From NCBI GenBank assembly GCA_034190875.2, contig CM067356.1:17206475-17270474 (forward strand): a DNA stretch of 64,000 nt. The letters are read 5' to 3'. Origin of the DNA: Urechis unicinctus (taxonomy: Eukaryota > Annelida > Polychaeta > Xenopneusta > Urechidae). Below the pieces are notes generated by a model that had not been told where the DNA came from, did no database searches, and saw only the letters and a program-made list of their open reading frames with translations. The translations under genes were made by a program, and so were the position numbers. This document shows positions 38,275-49,262 of this stretch, in pieces. Every line of letters begins with the position of its first letter. The stretch's first letter is position 1.

Positions 38275-38400
38275 AACGCCCTTATTCCATCTAGCCACAT
38301 GCAAGTGAGCTGAATAGCAAGTTATCAATGACATGTGGTACTTGGTGGTGATTGCCGTTAGGAAGTTAACATTTATATGGTCAGCCGCGCATCAGCACCA
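38275..38400. repeat. Dispersed repeat shared with 47080-47185
   Basis: Common words in order are CTTATTCCATC.AGCCACATG, GGGCTGAATAGCAA (here GAGCTGAATAGCAA), a TCAT/TGACAT-type segment and GCCGTTA. The other copy lies just outside the left end of element 2. Confidence 0.65.
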
Positions 38401-38884
38401 TGTGCACGTGTAAACATGAATTTAGAAGGCTCTACTGGGTTGCCTAACATACGACGATCTATCGCATCTATCGCAACATCCGACGTGAGCAGCCGAATCT
38501 AACGTTACACACAACGCAAGGACGTACGTTCAACTTCATCAATGTGTTTCGTGTTCAAACTCAAAGCTAGCTTGGAGCGACACAAATCAAGGACTGAAAC
38601 AAATTAATGACTATTTTTCTCAACCTAGTGGCAAGATATAACCCCATGCATCTTGATAAACTCACAAATCACAATAGTTCGGTTGGGAACCTTTCTCCCG
38701 AGAAACACTAGCATGACGAAATACAGCCGCATCAAGAAACACGACGCAATTTGGTTTGTAACTGCATTAATGATGTGACGGGCGTAGTCATGTGCTCGTC
38801 CTCTATGCCACACATTAAGGGTTCTGTAGTGCCACATACTAAGAGAGAGTTGACAAATAATTGCCAAACTCCGAAAGCTCTAAC

Positions 38885-39150
38885 CGAAGTGTTTATTTAT
38901 GTGTTAGGGCAAGAGGAATACTCAAAGTGACTGCAATACTTAGTGCGATTGTCAAACTTAGTGTGACAACAAATATCACGGCGATTTAAATACTTATAGT
39001 GACTTATATGCTCTGGGTAACGGAAATGCCCAGTATTGTCTATACTTAGGGTTATGGCAAAGATGACACCATTCCTAGGGCAATAGTAGCACTAATAGAA
39101 AGGCAGTACTAATAGCGACATCAATACTTAAGATGACACCGAAGCTCTAG
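38885..39150. repeat. Degenerate tandem repeat
   Basis: Variants of ACTTAGTGTGACAACAAA and CAATACTTAGTGCGATTGTC recur about ten times with much drift. Confidence 0.55.
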
Positions 39151-40969
39151 TAAATGCAAGAATGGCAGAATGGTTTGAGTAGCGGCCACAATAATTTACA
39201 TCACTGCAACAAGGTGTCGTAGAGTTTTCAATCTTCAGTAAATTCAGTGTCTAAAACGAAACATCGCAACGGGTTAGTCAATTGTGTTTTATGTTAGCGA
39301 ACTTGCATAAGAGGATTGGTAATTAGCGCATTATGATAGAAAAACGCATATTCTCAATACCCAAGGCGTATTTAGCCTCGCGAAATAAAAATATTGGCTT
39401 CCACAGACCAACCAATAATGGGTCCAATGTATTCGTAAGACATCACCATTATAAGATCAGGCTTTATAAGTCCGCTGATAAATGCTTTACCTCATTTCAG
39501 ATATAGAAGGGTACATCCGTACGCTATAAGCTACTCTGTGAAGAGAACGATCGCATGGCAACATCGGCAATGTATGACACATTTCCTGCTCACCATTTCC
39601 AATTATTTGTCTAGTGCTATCTATATCATAGATTGCGGTAAACTGCGTCTCTGATTAATGGAGATCTTGTAATGCTGTGCATTATTGCATTCACGACGCA
39701 TGCACGAAACACCATCAATCATTAGTGCGTGTCTAATTTGAGTAGAATTATAATAAATTGAAATGCTTACATTAGGCTGCCTCTTTGATCCGTAGCTTCT
39801 ATTCGAGGGCAATAAAATAGCTAATTCATTATAAAGCAGGGCATACCGGTGCGAATGATTGGTACCATGTACTGTACAATGACATTGAACTCATAAAGCG
39901 GTACTTCCAATAATTGAAGTTTAAAAATTCCAGTAAATGGGAGATAGTGCGGACAGCGTTAACACATGCATGGCGACCACAAATACAGCCTATTTAGTTA
40001 TGGATGATATAGTGGTTTGCGGTTGAAAACGTAGAAAAGGTATCATTATGTAAGGATAACGAGAGGACTGCGGGGTATATATGGTAAGGACACTAGTTGT
40101 CGCCGTTTTCTGAAACAACGAACTTTGGCTTTTTATGTATCATCAAATAACGTTTGCGATGAAAGGTTGTCAAGATGAGTCCTCTACCAAGACAGCTAAC
40201 CATCAATAGGAACCGCTACTTTTGTTATCGTCAGCAAATAACGTAAACACGGCTGCATCTATATTCTTACCTATATATCATCCCATTAACAATTCGCCGC
40301 AGCCAATATCTCAGTACTGAGCTAGTAAATAATGAAGTGAGCGCACAGAAGTTCGTCATCGGAGCTTATACGAATGCCAAGTAGCACCGCCGTATGCTAT
40401 GTGCATATATTGATTCGGATATGCAATTTTATACCACAGGGATGCACAGTCGTCTGCATTTGGTGAAGCAGTAGACTTATATTGGTTATTTTGAGTAATA
40501 CAGTATTTGCTAGTAATAGATGGTGATTTTTGGTGAGTTCTTGTGATACAGCATAATGTAAGCATAATTTGAACGCACCATATATTCGAAAAAGCTTGTA
40601 TATATAGGCTTTATTGTATCATTTGTGATCTTCGAAAGTCACTTTCCTGCTATGGTTTGGTTGGGATCGAGTATGCAGCTAACCTCATTTGTTTAAGGCT
40701 TGTAGCTTGCAATGATACCAGCCAAGAAACGATATGGTTTACAAAAGTCGTCCTGATGGTGACTTGTTACTTCGGAAATATACAAAGGGGGACGGGGTTT
40801 CATGGCTGGGACTGTGGGAAGGCCTCAACAATTCATGTTGCCGCTAAACCAACCATGACCTAAATCTCACACAAACACCGATGCTAAAACACCACCAAGC
40901 CTAGTTTGTTATACCTTTTCGTCATGGGTGAATGTATAGAAGTTTTGGGGTTGTCGCTCTTGCCAACAT
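39151..40969. other. No gene seen (1.8 kb)
   Basis: AT-rich host sequence without recognisable coding domains. Confidence 0.45.
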
Positions 40970-41300
40970 CAAGTTTAAGGTTTTTGTAAACGATATTTGT
41001 CATTGTGAGCTTGTAGATGGTATTAGTTACGTAAACTTGTGGGAGATATTTGTCCTTGTTAGCATGTACATGATATTGGTTACGGTAAATATGTGCGGGT
41101 GTCAATCATGATATGGACGTGGACGACATCCAGTACACCATGCATGTTGAACATATATGTTACAGCGCACTTGTGGATTATGACAGTAACAATAAACGCA
41201 ACGACGATATCAGTTATGGCAAACTTGTGGACGATATTGAATACAGTTATCATGTTGACGAGTTACGGTAAGCATGCCGACGGTTTTGGTCATGTTAAAT
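40970..41300. repeat. Degenerate tandem repeat, about 50-60 bp period
   Basis: Segments of the type GATATTGGTTACGGTAAA followed by TGTGG recur about six times with drift. Confidence 0.55.
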
Positions 41301-41339
41301 GTTGCCAAACAGCAATCGTTCGATTGACAGCCCGATACG

Positions 41340-43110
41340 ATATGTCCTTATCGCAAACTGGCGATATCGATGTATAAATGTCATTCAATGGCAAATATCA
41401 TGATTGTCGATTATGCTCGTGGATAACTGCGAAGGGTTAACGACCGAGTTCATTTTTACACTCTTTCATGGGACAGATACATGTTGTATTTCATGATCAA
41501 TAGACGATATATTGATGTCGTAATATTGATGGCAGCCGAACACTCAGCTAGTGTCAGCTACATGGTATGACTATCCATGCATACTGTCGATTGGTGTTTT
41601 GTATAAATCGGCATGGGACGCAAAGCACAGGACCACATGGAACTCATGACATGGCGATAGAGGATTGATAATGAATCATGGAGTCGTACCTGATTTAACT
41701 GAGTAGGCATAATTCAAATGTGGCTGACACCAGTTAGGTTTAATTGCGGTTTATACATTGCAGTCAGTAATTACAATAGCCGCGCATGACGGTAATATAA
41801 ATTGATACTGTCGTGCTCGAAGATATGTAGGTCGTGCGGTGAGCGTTTTATTTCGAGTGGATATAGCTTCTCATCAATGTTGTGTACTAACGTATCTATA
41901 TATGTCGAGAATTGAGATGAATATCCATTTATCCGCACTATTTTAGTTACCCACTGTCTCATAATTATTTAGCAATTGTCACATGAACTTTGAGAATCAC
42001 AACTTTAGTTCACAGCAACCTCCATCTTGGAAATATGACGTCACATAACGCAGTTTCAGATTCACTCGCCATGTGGCTGCATGTCCTAGGGGGGGACACT
42101 TAAGTATACAGAGGTAGTATACATATGCCGGGGTATATTTTTTCGGTCTCCCGACGGGTTTTGTTGGGCCTCATATTTGTAGGACGTGGTATACTTTTGC
42201 CATTTTCACCTTTTATGATGGGTACGGGTTTTTGAGATCCCGGGGCACACCCTTACTCAGGGCAAGGCCAAGTGCCCCCTCCAGGCTTCGGGAATCCATA
42301 AGTGTTATATTGTTTTACAATAGTCAATGTGATATCGTTGAATACATATCCCCCCTCTAAGGTAGGTATTGCCAAAAGATAATCATTTACAAAATGACAC
42401 ATATTCTTCAATAATAAAATTCGAAAAACAAAAGTTCGCATGCGAAAAACCTTTGTCTGCGTGTGCGCGCAGCAACCGATCTTGTCATTCAAAATAAACA
42501 TGAACTTTTCAAAATTTGTCTGGCCGGATTAAATCGCCTCACACAAAACTAACTCAACTTTTTAATAAACATTTATTTATGTGAAAAATTATTCTTCATA
42601 TGTATTATGTATAATTGGAACTCATGTATCGTTCACGCCACATTCGGTTACGATCATCGCACGACGTCAATAAGAGTGGACAGTGGAAACTAAAGAAAGC
42701 CAATTCGATTGATCCATTTGGCGTTGTAAGATCAATCAACTTTATTACGAACAGTTCTTAATGCTCTGAAATGAATAGCAATATATACAAGGCCCCCATC
42801 CACCACCCCAGTACATCAACTTGCGTTGTCACTGTAATCTCTGGCGCGCTGTTATACAAATGCAGAGATGTTGACGCACACAACGGCACTCTACCGTGAG
42901 TGTGTGATGAGCATTTGCAATGACGGCCTCCTTGTATAAATTGATGTAGTTGAAATTGCTTATTGTAACGAATTGATTATGTCTAACTACTAGCATTAAC
43001 AGACGACATATGGTGTCCAGCGATATTGTAACTAGTATAAACCTTACGAATTATTGGCGTTCATAACAGCAAATGGTTAAAATTACATTGAAATAAGGAT
43101 CATTGGCTGT
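41340..43110. repeat. Dispersed duplicated block, copy B
   Basis: Diverged partner of 31085-32180. About 0.9 kb in the middle (about 41790-42680) has no counterpart in copy A and includes a GC-richer patch at 42070-42300. Confidence 0.75.
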
Positions 43111-45369
43111 TATTGCTCGATTCGCAATTTACAAAAGGGTGAAATATTGCAGACCAGTGAAACAGTTCGTAAGTCATCACATTAATATTTGGCTTAATGC
43201 GTTGAAGCAGCAATCAAATATGTCTATTTGATGTTTCAAAGCACGCATACTGCTCGGTCTGCAAGTATATAATGCATGTTTTAGTTCATACCGTCGATAG
43301 TAGAACTAACGGATGTTATATCGTCTATCTGTACTATATTGCCCGTCTGGCATAAAATACTTTGCGTCAAGAAATGAATAATGTGAGTGGCTACAAATCA
43401 TGAACGGGATATTATCCAAATACAAGACGGAGAAACATCGTAACCTTTGTACTGGCAGCTTCTGACTTTTGGCAGTCGAGTTTCGACTATAATCCATACA
43501 ATGACAATGCCATTAGTGACCTTCTGCCTGAGGCATCGCTTTCTATTGCTCTCCGAATGTCCATTAGTCCATAAGATCTTCACAACACGATAGTTTGATA
43601 AATATCGTTGTTTTCGACCACGGCCCCTCGCTCCTGGGATGGTAATGAATATAAACCCATGTGATATTAATAGTCCCGCATACTTAGAAAAGTTAGCAAT
43701 ACAATTGAGAAATCGAATGACGAAGATGGAATATAATGATCGGCTCCTTACAAGGAGTGTACCACAGTGTAGGGAAGCAGGTTGATCCGTCAATAGGGGT
43801 AGAAGCTTTACCGTGCCACGGTGATGCACGTTGTTAGAGATAACAGAGCTTGAGTCATGCCATGTGGTCTGTAACTTTGAGGAGTGACATTTGAGGCATT
43901 ACCTTTTACTTATTGAGAACTCGTTGGAGTAGAACTCATTCTTACTCATTTGAGTGGAACTAAGTGCCGTAGAATGTTTTTATAATTACGACAGCGTTTT
44001 TACGAGTAATTGCAATGCACTCTACATCGTCCCTTATATATAGAGGCTTCACGTATCTGTTTCATAGAGCGCCAACATCATTGTCATAGAGGCCACAGGA
44101 ATGGAAATCTGCACGCTTGATTGAATATGCTATTAATCATGATGTTGTGCCGTTATCAGAGGACGAGAGTTACACACTCCATTTGTGGTAATAAATTGCG
44201 TGTCCATAATATGGACAAATTCTGCGACTCTCATTTCGGATGTATGAGATAACATTCCACTGGGCGTAAAATGTGGTAAGACATGATAAGACAGAGCCGA
44301 ATAAATTCCCTGGAGACGTGACCCATTGTGATACTCAACTAACCTTCGTTCCTTATTATAGCTACACCAGCGGCTCCATTCAATCTGATTTATTTGTCAG
44401 ACCAAATGCAACACAGTCATCTCATACATAATTCACAAGGAGTATGTGTCTGGCTGGCTTATGATGATTCGTAGTGGCATATTCCTGGGTTGAATATGAT
44501 AATCTGTATTTTATATTTTGCGGATTCATCTTGACTGGCCGTCTTGGTCGCTGTCTATCTTATTATTGATCGTATCCGGCCATACAGACCATCCATGTAC
44601 TTTCATGTCTCGTTCCGTCATGCTTGACTATCCTTGTACCTTTGATGTTTTCTTCATTATATGTCTCATCCGATTATTTGTGGTCGCCTTTGTACGTGTA
44701 ATGTTAATGTCATTCAATCAGATAGGATTAACCTATTGTAAAAATGCCGAGGTGGGTGTGCCATCATCAACCCGACTCGTCGCATCCTCTGATTGGATGT
44801 ATGTGGTTTGATGTATATCTATCAATGTGTGATTGGCTGTACACCAGCGAGGTATGGTGGTAGGGATGAGGTGTGAGGCAGTCGATAATTGGATTAAATG
44901 AAACACTGTGATTTGAAGTCACTTTCAACAGCGCGATGATATCAGGAAGCTGTTGCTACGCTGAATTATGTGGTGAGCGTTTCCAGCGTTTCTAGCACGC
45001 CGGCACTACAAGCAAATCAGCCAAAGCACATCGGACCGTTGCTAATAATGAGGTAAATGTGTCATTTTGGTTTTGGGTCAAAGCGAAGGCGCCTCCATAT
45101 TTCCCTGCGGTTTTAGGGTACACGTTTTGACAAACTACGCGCTGGCACACAATTGGCGATTCACGTATATTGTCAGGAGCGAAAATTTTAGTAAACCCAC
45201 AAGCTATTTGATGATATCACGACGGCGGTGAATGAGTATGACTAGTGTTTGAACGAATCGAAAACGATTTGGGCGATTATAGACTATAACCAACTACACA
45301 GGGTTTAGTTAAGCGCTTGCGCTTTTAATGCTCTTCTGCAAAAACTGCTCGCTACTCAAAACGATTTCA
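43111..45369. other. No gene seen (2.3 kb)
   Basis: Host sequence. A 143-codon minus-strand frame at 43398-43829 has no domain, no homology I recognise and unremarkable composition, so I do not call it. Confidence 0.45.
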
Positions 45370-45600
45370 GTGTGAATACGGTAACCAGAATAGCGAATCC
45401 AGTGTGAGTACGGTAACCAGAACAGCGAATCCAGTGTGAATACGGTAACCAGAACATGGTATCCAGTGTGAATACGGTAACCAGAACAGCGAATCCAGTG
45501 TGAATACGGTAACCAGAACATGGTATCCAGTGTGAATACGTTAACCAGAACGGCGAATCCAGTGTGACAATGGTAACCAGAACAGCGCATTCCGTGTGCA
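45370..45600. repeat. Minisatellite, 32-bp unit, about 7 copies
   Basis: The unit begins GTGTGAATACGGTAACCAGA and ends AGCGAATCCA. Two copies carry the variant ATGGTATCCA instead. There are no spacers, and the units follow each other directly. The long minus-strand frame is repeat-derived. Confidence 0.93.
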
Positions 45601-47079
45601 CGTTAATGGACTATTGTGCGGTATACTGGATCTAACAGGGACGTCTGCTGCATTGCACACGCACATCGACAGTGATCCTGACGTTTATAATGGATTGATA
45701 AGCTCGGCCATAAACTTTGAATAGCGGCCATCGGTCCACCTAGGTAAAAACATCGAACAATGGGCAGGCGTTTGGCGGGTTTGGGACGTAGAATGAAATT
45801 AGATTAGAGATCCATTAAACACATAAAGCGTTAATGATAGCAATCTGACGTATAGGAATACAACCCAACAAAGATCCAAGGGATTCCCTGCTACAAGCAA
45901 TGATTCCTGAATTAATGCTTCTTTAATGTTATAGATCATGGTAATCTTACACAACGCCAACAGCGCTGACATTTTGCATCCAATATAGGCGCGATCACGT
46001 TGGTCGCGCTTCGAAATATATGCTGCACGGCTGAGATGTGATTCGCAAGCAAGAGAGGTTATAAACGGTCGAGTCTTTGTCATTTCTTCTATTGTACCAA
46101 CTGTCGTGTCGACCTGGGAACGAAGCAATATGACCCAAATATCAAAAGCGTTATTTATTTATTTATTTATTTATCTGTTGACCGCAAACTTTACGGCCGA
46201 CACTGTCGACAACAAATGGTCATTATCAAAGACTGTAGAAATCGTCTTTCAATTAAAAATCAACTATTACTGGTAGCTGGCAAACAATATGTCGCTTTCT
46301 CGACGCAGACCGTCACAATCCATGTTGATAATGAGTGTAACCATAATTGCAGATGGAGTGCAGGAAGCAGGCTTCTGTAGTACTATGTAAGTTAAATACT
46401 GACATCGTTGTTAATACATCAACAACCTGTTATGCATAGGTTGTATTGTAAGTCGGCCACGCCACTGTCTGATAAAGGTCAACTTGGGACGAGCAGCTGT
46501 GCCGCGCACTGAAAAGAGAAAAATAAGGCATGTGAGGATCCCAAACACTGAAAGCTTTCACATGCGTAGTCTCGACATGACCTCTGAACGCTTGCAGCAG
46601 GGCATGCGCTGTTTGCTGATCTGACCCTCATTCCTAACGTCTCTATGCATGACCCTGGTTTTTAAATGAATTGTTTGTGTCTTTGTTATGAACAACGTAA
46701 TGTATGGTGTGCATTTCACTAAACATTCATTTTGTTTCCCTATATGACAATTCCACAGGCTGGAGAAACTGTTCGTTTCAGAATAACTCTAGTCTATATA
46801 CATACGATAAGCAATGATTCGCTGCTGAAAACGTATTCAACATGAACATATTTATCAGAACAACTTCCGCTGTTGGTTACTGTGTCGTTTCATCCGTAAA
46901 AGATTTGGCTTCCATTTACATCTTTCACTAAATGTCGATGCAAACGAGTCGCTATGAATGTACAAGTTGCATCTTTCACGGCACCGTGCTTCAAACCTGA
47001 GCTAATAAAAATAATTTACGTGACATATTTGCCCCTGGAATCGCAACGCCGCTATTGGGTGACATGTGTCACTTGTGGT
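45601..47079. other. No gene seen; one (TTTA)n tract
   Basis: Host sequence with a TTTA microsatellite at about 46150-46172. No coding domain was recognised. Confidence 0.5.
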
Positions 47080-47185
47080 CACGCACTTATTCCATCAAGC
47101 CACATGTATATGGGCTGAATAGCAATTATTGAAGTCATCAGGGTACAGATAGTGCCGTTAACGTTGTAAGTTAGTCATTTGCGGC
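47080..47185. repeat. Dispersed repeat shared with 38275-38400
   Basis: Diverged copy of that block, immediately outside element 2. Confidence 0.65.
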
Positions 47186-47330
47186 AGTAGTATATTTACG
47201 TGCCCCTTCACACCTTGTTTTGACATCGAACACTGTACGACGTGGACGAAGTCGATTGTGCAATATATGTTTCGTTGGTGGAGCGTTGGCGGATTCGGTG
47301 CGCGGTATTTGGTGGTGACATCATTCTATT

Positions 47331-47463
47331 TTGGGTGTTTTCGGCTGATGAAATTCCCTCAGATATTTCATCATCGACCTTGGGTAAGTGAAGTAATACC
47401 TCATGTCAATACATTGTGATATTTGGATGACATCATTTTCGACAGGTGTATTTTGGGCTGGTG
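47331..47463. repeat. Element 2 outer inverted repeat, left
   Basis: 133 bp, starting TTGGGTGTTTTCGGCTGATG. By eye it is identical to the reverse complement of 62084-62216. Confidence 0.93.
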
Positions 47464-47620
47464 TTTGCTGATCTAAGCTAAGTGAAGTAATACCTCATAT
47501 CATGGGGAGTATATAAAAACGCGAGAGTGTCTCAGTTCAGTTATAATCATGGCTGAGAAGCGGATGAGCGATGTCGACTTGTTAAAAGCCGTGGCGCAAA
47601 TCGAAATGGAGGAAGTGAAA
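47464..47620. repeat. Element 2 inner inverted repeat, left (promoter and leader codons)
   Basis: The first 100 bp match the reverse complement of 60642-60742 with about four differences and include a TATA box, a TCAGT initiator and the start codon. The match continues into coding sequence (MSDVDLLKAV.QIEME), the right copy having 42 more bases after the fifth codon. Confidence 0.9.
47512..47541 (+). promoter_or_regulatory. TATA box plus TCAGT initiator
   Basis: TATAAAAA at 47512-47519 is followed by TCAGT at 47532-47536 and again at 47537-47541, 22-27 bp downstream, and the ATG follows at 47549. The spacing fits a standard RNA polymerase II core promoter with a very short leader. Confidence 0.75.
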
Positions 47621-48337
47621 CCACTATACACGCGTTACTTTGCACAGTATTCGATAGTGGTTTGGAATAAAGATGTAGTGTTTTTGAAAAACAATTTCAA
47701 GAAATGCCACATAGAGTTGGGGATGAACTGTGTATTGGACTGTGGTTACGAAATAGCTGCTGTCACAGAAACAATGAAACAGTTAGAAGCGGGAGAGGAG
47801 AGTCGTGTCGAGGTCTCTATTGGTGCAGACGTGACGATGAGTGTTCGATACCCGGTCCCTATGGTGCTGATAAAGAAGGGCCAGGTGACAATGCAAATGG
47901 ACAGTTACTCGTGGTATATGTTTGTAGAAGCGTGGGAGGAGTTGAAACTGCTCTACGGAACCCACGTGGTGAGAGCAAAATTAATGGAGGAATATCTGAT
48001 GGTGGTGTACACAGACACGCTTGTCGATTTAATCGAAACCCTAATACCAGAAAAATGCCATGGATGCCAAATAGACCACCCGAGCCAGCGACAGCATAAT
48101 CTTTGTTTGATGGCCGAACCTGAAGAACAAGTTAGGTTGTGTATGGGGGACGCCCTCGAACGTGTTGATGAACTGTATGTGACAAGATTATGGGAATTGA
48201 GTGTAGGTTTAACTGACCCCTGCCCCTCGTGGATGGAACGTAGCAAATGGTTGTGTGTGGACTATAGGAAATATTGGTTAGAGTCGGTGAAATCAGATAT
48301 TGAAATACGTGTAATTAACAGATTGTGTAATAAATGA
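47549..48337 (+). CDS. Zinc-binding accessory protein, paralogue A (262 aa)
   Basis: The middle contains YPVPMVLIKKGQVTMQMDSY and then W-x-x-F-V-E-A-W. A putative zinc site follows with C170, C173, H177, H183 and C186 in the context DHPSQRQHNLCL, then CMGDALERVDELYVTRLWEL. The protein at 49263-50063 has the same order of motifs at almost the same residue numbers, so the two are diverged duplicates. I recall the C-x-x-C...DHPSQ...H-x-C-L signature from other animal Polintons, but no function is established. The start lies in the inner inverted repeat, so the right end of the element has a gene with the same first residues. Confidence 0.75.
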   Translation: MAEKRMSDVDLLKAVAQIEMEEVKPLYTRYFAQYSIVVWNKDVVFLKNNFKKCHIELGMNCVLDCGYEIAAVTETMKQLEAGEESRVEVSIGADVTMSVRYPVPMVLIKKGQVTMQMDSYSWYMFVEAWEELKLLYGTHVVRAKLMEEYLMVVYTDTLVDLIETLIPEKCHGCQIDHPSQRQHNLCLMAEPEEQVRLCMGDALERVDELYVTRLWELSVGLTDPCPSWMERSKWLCVDYRKYWLESVKSDIEIRVINRLCNK

Positions 48338-48441
48338 GTGAAAATACAGGACGGTGTTTTTTATTTGGAAAGTATGTTATAAAGAGTTAAAATTTGTTGG
48401 GTGGTCATTTACGACTAAGATAGTCAGAGAGTGACATCAAC

Positions 48442-48675
48442 ATGACGGATGCGTATAGCAGGTGGTCTGTTTTAAAAGACAAGTTACAGATGCATGCACA
48501 ACTTACTCAAGAACTGAGAGACAATATGATCTATAGACAAATTAGTATAAATCAACAGCGCTTGATGGAGCATGGTTACGATTTTGATACGGCTCTTAGT
48601 AAAGCGATCGAAGCTAGAGAGTGTTTAATGGATCGTCAGTTAACTGCGTTCGTGTCTGAAGATGAGGTGGATTAA
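48442..48675 (+). CDS. Small helical protein (77 aa)
   Basis: A charged, probably all-helical protein with LKDKLQMHAQLTQELRD and FDTALSKAIEARECLM. A TATAAAG (48378) and a TCATT initiator (48405) precede it with 27-29 bp spacing, which supports it being a real transcription unit. No family is recognised. Confidence 0.55.
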   Translation: MTDAYSRWSVLKDKLQMHAQLTQELRDNMIYRQISINQQRLMEHGYDFDTALSKAIEARECLMDRQLTAFVSEDEVD

Positions 48676-48681
48676 AGTAAT

Positions 48682-48716
48682 TATAAATATCGTTTAACAA
48701 CAAGTTCACTGTCAGT
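48682..48716 (+). promoter_or_regulatory. TATA box plus TCAGT initiator
   Basis: TATAAATA at 48682-48689 and TCAGT at 48712-48716 stand about 32 bp apart, with the ATG of the zinc-finger gene at 48743. Confidence 0.7.
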
Positions 48717-48742
48717 AAAGGTTAAATCTTTAAAGCGACGAC

Positions 48743-48997
48743 ATGGATACTTGTGTAGAATGTGACGAATGTCAGAGAGTCGCTGAGACTCAACAACCAT
48801 ATAGACCCAAGACACCTGCTCAGGGTAAACACAGACCCCTGAGGTTAAGGCGTTGTCCTCTGTGTCAATGTGGGTTTGTAACGAAGGCGCTTTTGACCCA
48901 ACACTTGAAATATCACTGTAATTATAAGCTCTACATTCACAATCGAAACTTAAGGAAAACAACAGCCACAACAAAGCAGAGGAAGGTTGTGACGTAA
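48743..48997 (+). CDS. C2H2 zinc-finger protein (84 aa)
   Basis: Residues 38-58 form one canonical C2H2 finger: C38-x2-C41-x12-H54-x3-H58 (RCPLCQCGFVTKALLTQHLK). An N-terminal Cys cluster (C4, C7, C10) precedes it, and the tail is basic. A single finger with a basic tail fits DNA or RNA binding; regulation of the element's own genes is speculation. It has its own TATA/initiator pair. Confidence 0.75.
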   Translation: MDTCVECDECQRVAETQQPYRPKTPAQGKHRPLRLRRCPLCQCGFVTKALLTQHLKYHCNYKLYIHNRNLRKTTATTKQRKVVT

Positions 48998-49262
48998 TCG
49001 GAAAGCTAAAGTTCCACGTTCGAAGAACCTCACAACCCCGGTGTGCGTGTGTGTGTGTGTGCGTGATTTACCGGATCTGAAATTAATTTGTCACGTGATC
49101 ATGACAAACCGCTGACTACAGCTAAATCAATTCGTCACGTGATCATGAAAAAAGCGCTGACATCAGCTTAATTAAGTCGACACGTGATCATGAAAAACCC
49201 CTTACATTAGCTCGATCAGGGGATAAATAAGCGAACACGGACAGCTTTTTGTTTCATTCAGG
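48998..49262 (+). promoter_or_regulatory. Promoter region with three CACGTGATCATGA repeats
   Basis: The word CACGTGATCATGA occurs three times (within 49090-49104, 49134-49148 and 49179-49193) at 44-45 bp spacing, each followed by an A-rich stretch and GCTGA or a variant. The word joins the palindromes CACGTG (E-box) and TGATCA. An ATAAATA box follows at 49223 and a TCATT initiator at 49254, and the gene starts at 49263. A GT microsatellite lies at about 49041-49062. The helical phase of the repeats (about four turns) suggests binding of a factor on one DNA face. Confidence 0.75.

Noticed and set aside
43398-43829. 143-codon minus-strand frame as a host gene
   Set aside because: No domain, no splice-supported context and no similarity I recognise; frames of this length are expected by chance.
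45309-45601. Repetitive minus-strand frames, or a CRISPR-like array
   Set aside because: The 32-bp units follow each other without spacers; this is a minisatellite, and its frames are repeat-derived.
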